A stretch of 64,000 nt of DNA, taken from the NCBI GenBank assembly GCA_039025855.1, contig JBCCNL010000005.1, positions 71,825 to 135,824 on the forward strand. Direction: 5' to 3'. Positions 1 to 5,756 of this stretch are shown here, piece by piece. The translations under genes were made by a program, and so were the position numbers. Positions within the stretch are counted from its first letter, which is position 1, and every line of letters starts with the position of its first letter. This DNA is from JBCCOW01 sp039025855 (lineage in GTDB: Bacteria; Planctomycetota; Phycisphaerae; Phycisphaerales; Phycisphaeraceae). Below the pieces are notes generated by a model. It was not told the origin of the DNA. It saw nothing but the letters and a program-made list of their open reading frames with translations, and did not search any database.

Positions 1-2
1 CG

Positions 3-482
3 GAGCAGCCGATGCTGCGTGGTCATACGGCTCTGCTGGTTGACGTGTCGTACTCGATGGTCGGTGTTGCGGTCTCGAAGCATTCGGACCTGACCCGGCT
101 GGACGCGGCGGCGGCGTTGGCGATGCTGGCGGCGCAGGCGTCGGAGTCGTGTGCGGTCTTCACGTTCTCGAACGCGGTGAAGCGGATGCCGCCGCGGCGC
201 GGCTTCGCGCTGCGGGACGTGATCGTCAGCCAGGACCACGGCGGCACGTACCTCGGCAAGGCCGTCGCGACGGTCAACCGGCAGGAGCGGTACGACCGGC
301 TGATCGTGATCACCGACGAGCAGTCGCACGACCCGGTGGGTTCGCCCGACGGTCGCGGCTACCTGCTCAATGTCGCCAACTACGGGAACGCTGTGGGCTA
401 CGGCCCGTGGGTCCGGATCGATGGTTGGTCGGAAGCGGTGCTCCGGTACATCCGTGAGTCGGAGCACGCCCGGTACGCCTGA
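3..482 (+). CDS. TROVE/Ro60-like RNA-binding protein, C-terminal vWA part (5' end outside window)
   Basis: The visible 156 residues are a von Willebrand A domain. It has the MIDAS signature DVSYSM about 11 residues after the first visible Met, then GGTYLG (the Thr of the MIDAS) and the strand RLIVITDEQSHD. The tail PWVRIDGWSEAVLRYI resembles the C-terminus of TROVE/Ro (Rsr) proteins in bacteria and actinophages. The frame is open to the left edge, so the HEAT-like TROVE ring that binds Y RNA or misfolded RNA must lie upstream; the internal ATG at 12 is probably not the start. Ro proteins act in small-RNA quality control, and bacterial rsr genes often sit next to rtcB and tRNA-like Y RNAs. Here rtcB and a tRNA array follow within 1.5 kb. 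A generic vWA protein is the alternative. Confidence 0.75.
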   Translation, partial: EQPMLRGHTALLVDVSYSMVGVAVSKHSDLTRLDAAAALAMLAAQASESCAVFTFSNAVKRMPPRRGFALRDVIVSQDHGGTYLGKAVATVNRQERYDRLIVITDEQSHDPVGSPDGRGYLLNVANYGNAVGYGPWVRIDGWSEAVLRYIRESEHARYA

Positions 483-539
483 CCCTTTCTTTTCACCCCT
501 TACCCAAGACCCGGCGGGCGCGGACCCGCCGGGCGCTTT

Positions 540-612
540 GTCGCCGTAGCCCAACGGCAGAGGCGCAGCGTCGAGAGCGCTGTCAGTGGAGGTTCGAATC
601 CTCCCGGCGACA
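540..612 (+). tRNA. tRNA-like gene, anticodon GAG (nominally Leu), atypical
   Basis: It folds as a full cloverleaf: a perfect 7-bp acceptor (540-546 with 605-611), a 3-bp D stem, a perfect 5-bp anticodon stem (566-570 with 578-582) and a perfect T stem with TTCGAAT loop. The anticodon loop TCGAGAG has C where U33 should be. The variable loop is only 5 nt, whereas a bacterial tRNA-Leu carries a long variable arm. Its identity is therefore doubtful; it may be a decayed or specialised tRNA. No CCA is encoded. Confidence 0.6.
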
Positions 613-630
613 CTTTTCTCGTCTTTTGAT

Positions 631-702
631 GGGGCTGTAGCTCAATCGGTAGAGCGCCCGGCTTGCACCCGGAAGACCGGGGTTCGATCCCCCGCGGCTC
701 CA
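631..702 (+). tRNA. tRNA-Ala (TGC)
   Basis: Acceptor 631-637 pairs with 695-701. The D arm GCTC/GAGC is perfect, the anticodon loop CTTGCAC carries TGC at 664-666, and the T stem CGGGG/CCCCG flanks TTCGATC. One mismatch lies at the base of the anticodon stem. CCA is not encoded. It is the second member of the array, 18 nt after the previous one. Confidence 0.92.
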
Positions 703-743
703 CTTCCCCCCTTAGCCCACCTGAAACAGAAAGGAGGCCGGCC

Positions 744-1355
744 ATGACACACGCGTTGGAGACTGATGTGCTGGTGCTGAACAAGCACTGGCGGGCGCTG
801 CGGATCATCACCGTGGCCGAGGCTTTGGCCGATCTGTTTGTGGGGCGGGTTGAGGCGGTCGATGCCGAGTATCGGGCGTACGACTTCGTGTCGTGGCACG
901 AGCTCAGCGCGTTCGCTGAGGAGTTCGAGGCGGAGCGGCACCGCTTTGTGCGGACGGTGGAGACGCCGGTCTTGGCACCCGAGGTGGTTCGGCTGCGGCG
1001 GTTTGATCGGGTGACGCGGCCGACGCTCCGGCTGAGCCGTAAGAACGTGTACCTGCGTGACGACCACACGTGTCAGTACACGGGCAAGCGGCTGCCGAGC
1101 AGCGAGCTGAACCTGGACCACGTGGTCCCGACCTCGCGTGGCGGCAAGACGGCCTGGGACAACCTGGTCTGTTGCAGTGTTGAGGTGAACTCGCTCAAGG
1201 GGGACCGGACGCCGGAGGAGGCGGGGCTGCGGTTGATCCGACCGCCGCGTCGTCCGGAGCCGACGGAGATCCTGTTCAAGTCCCGTGCGGTGTGCCACGA
1301 CTCGTGGAAGCACTTCGTCGATGCGGCGTACTGGAACACGGAGCTGCACGATTGA
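744..1355 (+). CDS. HNH endonuclease
   Basis: This is a 203-residue protein; the start is fixed by AAGGAGG at 731-737, six bases before the ATG. The C-terminal half carries the HNH ββα-metal fold: Cys110 in CQYTGKRL, then LDHVVP with Asp125-His126, Asn140 in WDNLV, CC at 143-144 and Asn149. The second Cys of the usual first zinc knuckle (CxxC) is Thr here. The N-terminal 100 residues (VLNKHWRALRIITVAEAL) are typical of stand-alone HNH proteins common in planctomycetes and phages. It probably nicks DNA and may serve mobility of the tRNA island in which it sits, or act as a homing-type nuclease. Specificity cannot be read from sequence. Confidence 0.85.
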   Translation: MTHALETDVLVLNKHWRALRIITVAEALADLFVGRVEAVDAEYRAYDFVSWHELSAFAEEFEAERHRFVRTVETPVLAPEVVRLRRFDRVTRPTLRLSRKNVYLRDDHTCQYTGKRLPSSELNLDHVVPTSRGGKTAWDNLVCCSVEVNSLKGDRTPEEAGLRLIRPPRRPEPTEILFKSRAVCHDSWKHFVDAAYWNTELHD

Positions 1356-1392
1356 TTCTTTGGCCTGGCGGTCGACGACGCCGGGCGCTTTT

Positions 1393-1466
1393 CAGAACGG
1401 AGCTCGGCTTGGCAGAGCGCCCGGTTCGGGACCGGGAGGGCGTAGGTTCGAATCCTGCCGTTCTGA
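1393..1466 (+). tRNA. tRNA-Pro (CGG)
   Basis: A perfect acceptor (1393-1399 with 1459-1465), D stem GCTC/GAGC, anticodon stem CCCGG/CCGGG around loop TTCGGGA with CGG at 1427-1429, and T loop TTCGAAT support it. Position 8 is G instead of T. Confidence 0.9.
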
Positions 1467-1468
1467 TT

Positions 1469-1541
1469 GTGGCGGAAGCCGAAGTGGCCGAGGCAGCTGG
1501 TTGTGAGCCAGCGGGAAGCGGGTTCGAGTCCCGTCCGTCAC
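1469..1541 (+). tRNA. tRNA-His (GTG)
   Basis: The anticodon stem GCTGG/CCAGC encloses TTGTGAG with GTG at 1503-1505. An eight-pair acceptor is possible, in which G1469 acts as the extra G-1 opposite C1541. That is the usual identity element of histidine tRNAs and supports the call. The T loop is TTCGAGT. Confidence 0.9.
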
Positions 1542-1566
1542 CTTGATCTGACTGAAGGAGAACATC

Positions 1567-1797
1567 ATGAAACGTATGGAATGGTTCGCACAGTGCCGGC
1601 TTGTCAATGGCCGATCCGCGACGATTGGTTTCATCCCGGCGAAGGCTGCGGTCGTCGGGTGTGTGGTCGAGCTCGAGATCGATGGCCGGATGCAAGCGGG
1701 TTGGCGGGTTGAGTCCGTCGGAAAGCCGATCGCCAAAGACGCGATGCGTCAGTTGGAGCGTCAACACACCAGTCAACGCGAAGGGTCGGATATCTAG
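1567..1797 (+). CDS. Small hypothetical protein within the tRNA array
   Basis: A 76-residue protein preceded by GAAGGAG eight bases before the ATG. The N-terminal half (WFAQCRLVNGRS, GFIPAKAAVVGCVVEL) looks like a small SH3-like β-barrel of alternating hydrophobic residues. The C-terminal tail is a charged helix (AKDAMRQLERQ). It has no signal peptide or membrane segment. I recognise no family. Its place between tRNA-His and tRNA-Gly with its own strong ribosome binding site suggests it is expressed as part of the mobile array, perhaps as an RNA-binding accessory; that role is inference only. Confidence 0.7.
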   Translation: MKRMEWFAQCRLVNGRSATIGFIPAKAAVVGCVVELEIDGRMQAGWRVESVGKPIAKDAMRQLERQHTSQREGSDI

Positions 1798-1836
1798 TTC
1801 GGGATCTGGATGGCGATTCGAGGCTTCCGGGGGGAT

Positions 1837-1910
1837 GCGTCGTGAGCTCACGTTGGTCGAGCGGTTGACTTCCAATCAACAGGCCGCCGGTTCGATTCCG
1901 GCACGGCGCA
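1837..1910 (+). tRNA. tRNA-Gly (TCC)
   Basis: Acceptor 1837-1843 pairs with 1903-1909 (one G-T pair). The anticodon stem GTTGA/TCAAC flanks CTTCCAA with TCC at 1871-1873, and the T arm GCCGG/CCGGC with TTCGATT is perfect. It lies 40 bp after the small protein gene. Confidence 0.92.
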
Positions 1911-1974
1911 CTGGTCTATTTGAAACTTACGGGTCTGCTCGGATGCAGGCCCACTTCCGAAAGCGAGGTGTCCC

Positions 1975-3210
1975 ATGGGATACGAGATGACTGAAGGCGT
2001 GCCCGTCTGGGGCGACGCCGACGAGGGCGCGGTGAAGCAGATCCGGACGTGTCTGGCGTCCGCGCCCGAAGCCGCCGGCGGCGCGCTGATGGGCGACCAC
2101 CACCTGGGCTACGCGATGCCGATCGGCGGTGTCGTGGCGTACCACGGCATGGTCTCGCCCTCGGGCGTCGGCTACGACATCGCCTGCGGCAACAAGGCCG
2201 TACGGCTGGACGTGAAGGCGAGCGACGTGAAGCGGGACATCGGCAAGATCATGGACATGATCTTCCGTGAGGTTTCGTTCGGCGTTGGCCGGAACAACCG
2301 GGATGATGTCGACCACGAGCTGTTCGATGATGATGCCTGGGGTCTGGTGGACAGCCTGCGGATCCGTGTGCGGAAGTGCCGAGACCTGAAGCAGCTGGCT
2401 CGGCAACAGCTGGGCACGGTCGGCTCGGGCAACCACTACGTGGACCTGTTTGTGGATGAGCAGGACCGCGTGTGGTGCGGCGTGCACTTCGGGTCGCGTG
2501 GCCTGGGTCACAAGCTCGCGAAGCATTTCGTCGAGGCCGGCAACGGTGAAGACGGGATGCACGTTGCCCCGGTCGTGTTCCACGAGAAGTCGTACCTCGG
2601 CGAGTCGTACATCCGCTGCATGGAGCTTGCGGGGCGTTACGCCTACGCGGGCCGAGACTGGGTGTGCCAGAAGGTCGCCCGCCTGCTGAAGACCCGGATC
2701 GTTGAGGAGGTGCACAACCACCACAACTTCGCCTGGAAGGAAACGCACGAGATCGATGGCCACGAGCTGGAGGTCTGGGTGGTCCGGAAGGGCGCGACCC
2801 CGGCGTTCCCGGGACAGCGTGGTTTCGTGGGCGGCTCGATGGGTGACATCTCGGTCATCCTGGAAGGCGTCGAGAGTGCCGACAGTGTCAAGGCGCTGTA
2901 CTCGACGGTGCACGGTGCCGGCCGGGTGATGAGCCGGACGCGTGCGGCGGGCAAGAAGCGCTGGGACAAGAAGGCCGGCGGTTTTGTCCGCAAGTCCGAC
3001 GGCGAGATCACTCAGGCGATGATGGACGACTGGGTCCGGGAGGCCGGCGTCGAGCTCCGCGGTGCGGGGACCGACGAGTCGCCGCATTGCTACAAGCGTC
3101 TGCCCGAGGTGCTGCGTGCCCACGCCGACACCATCCGCATCGTCCACACGCTCACGCCGATCGGCGTGGCGATGGCGGGCGAGGACGAGTTCGATCCGTA
3201 CAAGGACTGA
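1975..3210 (+). CDS. rtcB: RNA-splicing ligase RtcB
   Basis: 411 residues, about full length for the family (E. coli RtcB has 408). RtcB joins RNA 2',3'-cyclic phosphate (or 3'-phosphate) ends to 5'-OH ends using GTP and Mn2+, in tRNA splicing or repair. All signature blocks are present: GDHH at 40-43, YDIACGNK with metal-binding Cys71, GSGNHYVD at 151-157, VHFGSRG with His171, HNHHNF at 248-252 and HGAGR with His313, the residue that becomes guanylylated. The start follows GAGGTG with suitable spacing. Neighbours are a TROVE/Ro-like protein and 17 tRNA genes, which matches a tRNA/RNA repair role. No archease is visible in the window. Confidence 0.97.
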   Translation: MGYEMTEGVPVWGDADEGAVKQIRTCLASAPEAAGGALMGDHHLGYAMPIGGVVAYHGMVSPSGVGYDIACGNKAVRLDVKASDVKRDIGKIMDMIFREVSFGVGRNNRDDVDHELFDDDAWGLVDSLRIRVRKCRDLKQLARQQLGTVGSGNHYVDLFVDEQDRVWCGVHFGSRGLGHKLAKHFVEAGNGEDGMHVAPVVFHEKSYLGESYIRCMELAGRYAYAGRDWVCQKVARLLKTRIVEEVHNHHNFAWKETHEIDGHELEVWVVRKGATPAFPGQRGFVGGSMGDISVILEGVESADSVKALYSTVHGAGRVMSRTRAAGKKRWDKKAGGFVRKSDGEITQAMMDDWVREAGVELRGAGTDESPHCYKRLPEVLRAHADTIRIVHTLTPIGVAMAGEDEFDPYKD

Positions 3211-3244
3211 GCACGTCTGCGTCCGGTACTCGGCGTCATGTTTC

Positions 3245-3930
3245 ACACTTAACCCGCCCTGCTGCGTGAGGTCGCAGCGGGGCGATTCGTCCCGGCCCTC
3301 GGGACACCAAACCCGCTTGCCTGGTCGGGGCGGCGAGCGCGTCGTGAGGCGCGATAGAGGGAACCCGGCTCGGCTGAGCGGCGTGACAGCGTCGCAAAGA
3401 TGCCGACCTGTCCGGGGGAGGATCATCGCTGTGGCAGGCGAGAAACCTCCAGCAGCCAAGGGCTTTGAGCCGTGGTGCCACCCACGGAGTGCGGGCTTGC
3501 GGAATTCGCGGATTGGGATGTCTATCGCGAAAACCGATCGATCACTATTGGACTCCGGGTGTGACGCTGTGCGTACCGGAGATGTGGTCCTGGGAAAGCA
3601 CGGGCGACCGTGCAAGGCATCACTGTGCGAGTCTGGAAGTGCCTACGGCAGCCGGGGAAACCGGGCTGCGTTTGCCCGCAAGGGATCGGCGGCGGACGTC
3701 CCAGGCGTCCAAAACCGATGGGAGCGGTGTCGGAGCCGGCCAGCTTTCGACACTTACCTCAGAACAGGCCGTGCAGTAGCGGCGTGCTGTTGCGTGCGGG
3801 TAACACCGCGACGACAGGGGCAAAGCCGATGCAGGGGCTAACCCCCCCGTGTGCAGCGTCCGACGGGCCAGGCCCGCGGGGCGATCATCGGCAAGAAGGC
3901 AAGACCTTGCGCTGAGGCCTTCTTCTTTTT
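3245..3930 (+). ncRNA. Candidate large structured non-coding RNA (GOLLD/ROOL-like class) in the tRNA array
   Basis: This roughly 690-bp stretch has no ORF with a plausible start or family. It contains many strong hairpins in transcript sense: a perfect 12-bp stem at 3255-3266/3273-3284, GTCCC/GGGAC at 3289-3305, CCGTGG/CCACGG at 3470-3487, a 6-bp stem capped by a GCGA tetraloop at 3598-3613, GTGTCG/CGACAC at 3727-3753, a GGGG-CTAA-CCCC hairpin near 3840 and CGGGCC/GGCCCG at 3864-3876. It ends in an intrinsic terminator. Large ornate RNAs such as GOLLD and ROOL are known from tRNA arrays and phages, which this context matches. I cannot confirm a named motif by eye. A Y RNA, expected next to a TROVE gene, could also be embedded. 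Confidence 0.6.
3893..3930 (+). terminator. Intrinsic terminator of the structured RNA
   Basis: AAGAAGGC (3893-3900) pairs perfectly with GCCTTCTT (3917-3924) across a 16-nt loop, followed directly by CTTTTT. It lies 13 bp before tRNA-Lys and would end a transcript covering the preceding structured region. Confidence 0.75.
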
Positions 3931-3942
3931 CGTGTTTGATTT

Positions 3943-4015
3943 GAAACGGTAGCTCAATTGGCAGAGCACCCGGCTTTTAACCGGGCGTGTGTGGGATCGT
4001 GGCCCACCCGTTTCA
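3943..4015 (+). tRNA. tRNA-Lys (TTT)
   Basis: A perfect acceptor (GAAACGG with CCGTTTC), D stem GCTC/GAGC, anticodon stem CCCGG/CCGGG around CTTTTAA with TTT at 3976-3978, and T stem GTGGG/CCCAC. The T loop is ATCGTGG, so the usual T54-A58 pair appears swapped to A54-T58. Confidence 0.88.
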
Positions 4016-4027
4016 TGGTGGGTGTGA

Positions 4028-4100
4028 TGCCCCGTAGCTCAATAGGAAGAGCGGCCGTCTTCTAAACGGCAGCGTGCGGGTTCGAGCCCCGTCGGGGCTA
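4028..4100 (+). tRNA. tRNA-Arg (TCT)
   Basis: Anticodon stem GCCGT/ACGGC encloses CTTCTAA with TCT at 4061-4063. The D arm GCTC/GAGC and T arm GCGGG/CCCGT with TTCGAGC are intact. Six of seven acceptor pairs form; the terminal pair is T-T. Confidence 0.88.
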
Positions 4101-4123
4101 TCGACTGGTTGAGATCATCTATT

Positions 4124-4195
4124 TACACCGTAGCACAACGGTAGTGCAGCTCCCTGTTAAGGAGACGGTTGCTGGTTCAAATCCAGCCGGTGTAG
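4124..4195 (+). tRNA. tRNA-Asn (GTT)
   Basis: Acceptor TACACCG pairs with CGGTGTA. D arm GCAC/GTGC, anticodon loop CTGTTAA with GTT at 4156-4158, and a perfect T arm GCTGG/CCAGC with TTCAAAT. One mismatch lies at the base of the anticodon stem. Confidence 0.9.
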
Positions 4196-4200
4196 TTGTG

Positions 4201-4527
4201 TCAGGCTTTGTGATCAGGCGTGTCGGAGTCATCCCACCCAATATTGGAATACATGTCTCTTGCTGAAATCGTGATGTCATAAAGCTTGATGCCGACCAAG
4301 AGAGAAACCGTGAACAGAAATATAGTCTGTAAGTATGCGGCCCATGTGCTGTGAGGGCGATACCCCCAGCCTTGGGGTATCGCTACCAGCCAGTACACGG
4401 TGATCACAATGACGGCTAGGGAGATGCCAACAAGTATCGCTTTTATCCACCATCGGTGACGCTTGGACAAGCCACGTTTGATTTCGGGGCTTCGAGATTG
4501 ACGCCGTGCCTCATCGGTTGTCATCAC
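4201..4527 (-). CDS. Small two-helix membrane protein of unknown function
   Basis: A protein of about 107 residues, the only gene on the minus strand of the array. A basic N-terminus (RRQSRSPEIKRGLSKRHRWW) is followed by a transmembrane helix (AILVGISLAVIVITVYWLVA) and a second one (YLQTIFLFTVSLLVGIKLY), then an acidic tail. The start is either GTG at 4527 or the adjacent ATG at 4524. Base composition is clearly more AT-rich than the surroundings, which suggests separate acquisition. I recognise no family. A phage superinfection or defence-type membrane protein, or a cargo gene of the mobile array, are possible but unsupported readings. Confidence 0.6.
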   Translation of the reverse strand: MMTTDEARRQSRSPEIKRGLSKRHRWWIKAILVGISLAVIVITVYWLVAIPQGWGYRPHSTWAAYLQTIFLFTVSLLVGIKLYDITISARDMYSNIGWDDSDTPDHKA

Positions 4528-4538
4528 CAGAATTTACT

Positions 4539-4611
4539 GCGTGCGTAGCTCAATCGGTAGAGCGGCGGATTCCAAATCCGTCGGGTGGAGGTTCGAGTCC
4601 TTCCGCACGTG
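4539..4611 (+). tRNA. tRNA-Trp (CCA)
   Basis: Acceptor GCGTGCG pairs with CGCACGT, D arm GCTC/GAGC is perfect, and anticodon loop TTCCAAA carries CCA at 4572-4574. The T arm GGAGG/CCTTC with TTCGAGT is intact. It starts 12 bp from the 5' end of the divergent membrane-protein gene. Confidence 0.9.
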
Positions 4612-4681
4612 TTGGGGTGGGTGCTCACGAGGAGCGTTTGACGCCGGCGGGGGTTCCGGGCCTCGCCGGTGGGGAGGTTTT

Positions 4682-4752
4682 GCAGCCGTGGTCCAGTGGT
4701 AAGACGCTGCTATGCCAAGGCGGAGACGCGGGTTCGATCCCCGCCGGCTGCA
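4682..4752 (+). tRNA. tRNA-Gly (GCC)
   Basis: A perfect acceptor GCAGCCG/CGGCTGC and T arm GCGGG/CCCGC with TTCGATC. The anticodon loop ATGCCAA has GCC at 4714-4716. The D stem is short (3 bp). Confidence 0.88.
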
Positions 4753-4800
4753 TTCACGTTGGCCCCTGGGGTTGCTTCATCGACCTGCTCTTTCTTTTTA

Positions 4801-4872
4801 GCCGGGTGGCCGAATGGCGAAGGCGGCGCACTGCAAGGGCGCATCACGCGGGTTCGATTCCCGCACCCGCCC
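4801..4872 (+). tRNA. tRNA-Cys (GCA)
   Basis: T arm GCGGG/CCCGC with TTCGATT is perfect. The anticodon loop CTGCAAG carries GCA at 4833-4835. The acceptor has one C-C mismatch and the anticodon stem four good pairs, so this member is slightly degenerate. Confidence 0.8.
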
Positions 4873-4891
4873 TCCCCCCGGCTTATCTGAA

Positions 4892-4984
4892 GGAAGGTGA
4901 ACGGCGGGTCGGCCGCCGCCCCGGCTGCTAACCGGGTGGGACGCGCTTGATCGCGGGTCTGTGGATCGTGCCCACCGCCTTCCG
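4892..4984 (+). tRNA. tRNA-Ser (GCT)
   Basis: Acceptor GGAAGGT pairs with GCCTTCC. The anticodon stem CCCGG/CCGGG flanks CTGCTAA with GCT at 4927-4929. A long variable arm, as expected for serine, lies between the anticodon and T arms. The T loop ATCGTGC again shows an apparent A54-T58 swap. Confidence 0.85.
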
Positions 4985-4999
4985 CTTGTGTTCTGTTTG

Positions 5000-5070
5000 G
5001 CCCCGTGAGTCGGATGGCATGACGCCGGCCTCTCAAGCCGGAGGACCGGGATCGAAACCCGGACGGGGTG
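5000..5070 (+). tRNA. tRNA-Glu (CTC)
   Basis: Acceptor GCCCCGT pairs with ACGGGGT, anticodon stem CCGGC/GCCGG encloses CTCTCAA with CTC at 5032-5034, and T stem CCGGG/CCCGG is perfect. The T loop is ATCGAAA, with A in place of T54. Confidence 0.87.
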
Positions 5071-5107
5071 TTTGGATGGATGGCCGCATGACGTAGGCGG
5101 CACGACA

Positions 5108-5195
5108 GGAAGGTGAAGCCCGCCGATGGGGCGGCCCCCGTCTCGAAAACGGGTGGAGCCGGTGACGGCTTGGGGTTCGAGTCCTCCGCCTTCCG
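5108..5195 (+). tRNA. tRNA-Ser (CGA)
   Basis: Acceptor GGAAGGT/GCCTTCC is identical to that of the tRNA-Ser(GCT) 120 bp upstream. Anticodon stem CCCGT/ACGGG flanks CTCGAAA with CGA at 5144-5146, and a long variable arm follows. The T loop is TTCGAGT. Confidence 0.88.
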
Positions 5196-5227
5196 CTTGT
5201 GAAACTTGGATGCCAATTAGAACACAC

Positions 5228-5309
5228 GAGGTGGTTGGGCATGGGCAGGCCCCGCTGTTTGTAACGCAGCCGTCGCGAGACCTTGGCGGTTCGACTCCGT
5301 CCCACCTCA
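5228..5309 (+). tRNA. tRNA-Tyr (GTA)
   Basis: A perfect acceptor GAGGTGG/CCACCTC and T arm GGCGG/CCGTC with TTCGACT. The anticodon stem GCTGT/GCAGC gives GTA at 5261-5263. The 14-nt variable arm agrees with a bacterial type II tRNA-Tyr. Confidence 0.88.
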
Positions 5310-5331
5310 TTGCTGGTTGTTTGGACATGAC

Positions 5332-5403
5332 GACGCCGTAGATCAATGGCAGATCGCCGGGCTTTCAATCCGGAGGTTGCGGGTTCGAGCCCCGTCGGCG
5401 TTA
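5332..5403 (+). tRNA. tRNA-Glu (TTC)
   Basis: Acceptor GACGCCG/CGGCGTT, D arm GATC/GATC, anticodon stem CCGGG/TCCGG with loop CTTTCAA (TTC at 5364-5366), and T arm GCGGG/CCCGT with TTCGAGC all fold. Confidence 0.92.
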
Positions 5404-5423
5404 TTCGGCTCAGCGATAGGGAC

Positions 5424-5496
5424 TGCCTCGAGGTGTAACGGGTTGCACGCCTGACTTTGAATCAGGAGGTACCGGGTTCGAGTCCCGGAGGGGCAT
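5424..5496 (+). tRNA. tRNA-Gln (TTG)
   Basis: Anticodon stem CCTGA/TCAGG encloses CTTTGAA with TTG at 5457-5459. T arm CCGGG/CCCGG with TTCGAGT is perfect. Six of seven acceptor pairs form. It is the last tRNA of the array, 32 bp before the MerR-like gene. Confidence 0.88.
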
Positions 5497-5528
5497 TGGG
5501 CAGGACGTGTCGGACACAGGAGCACGCG

Positions 5529-5732
5529 ATGACTCACGAGACCCCTATCCTGCGCATCGGCGACGTGGCAGACCGTTTCGGCGTGTCGCCCGAGTCGCTG
5601 CGGGTGTGGGAGCGGCAGGGCCTGATCCCGGCGGCGTACCGGACGCCCGGCGGCCATCGGCGCTATACGGCTGAGCACGTCCGTGCGATCACACGGCTGA
5701 TCTATGCCGCCGAGCCGCCGCGGGAGCGTTGA
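5529..5732 (+). CDS. MerR-family / excisionase-like small DNA-binding protein
   Basis: A 67-residue protein consisting only of a MerR-type winged helix-turn-helix: RIGDVADRFGVSPESLRVWE at residues 9-28, then QGLIPAAYRTPGGHRRY and a final helix. The GHRRY wing is diagnostic of MerR, BldC and Xis-like proteins. There is no effector or dimerisation domain, so it resembles a recombination directionality factor or a BldC-type regulator rather than a metal sensor. AGGAG stands about seven bases before the ATG; longer starts would run into tRNA-Gln. Its position at the end of the tRNA array fits a regulator or excision factor of the island, but no integrase is visible here. Confidence 0.82.
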   Translation: MTHETPILRIGDVADRFGVSPESLRVWERQGLIPAAYRTPGGHRRYTAEHVRAITRLIYAAEPPRER

Positions 5733-5756
5733 GCCTTGGACCCGGCGTGGTCGGCT

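Noticed and set aside
1927..3615. Long minus-strand open frame (562 codons) over rtcB and the RNA region
   Set aside because: It is the antisense of rtcB in a GC-rich genome; no ribosome binding site and low-complexity His/Arg/Val content.
3062..3841. Plus-strand open frame running from rtcB through the structured RNA region
   Set aside because: It begins inside rtcB out of frame, has Arg/Cys-rich composition without a fold-like pattern, and the region is full of hairpins.
3245..3930. Group I or group II intron, RNase P RNA or tmRNA
   Set aside because: No domain V-like hairpin, no P7/P3 core, no RNase P consensus blocks and no tRNA-Ala-like ends could be found by eye; a covariance search should settle this.
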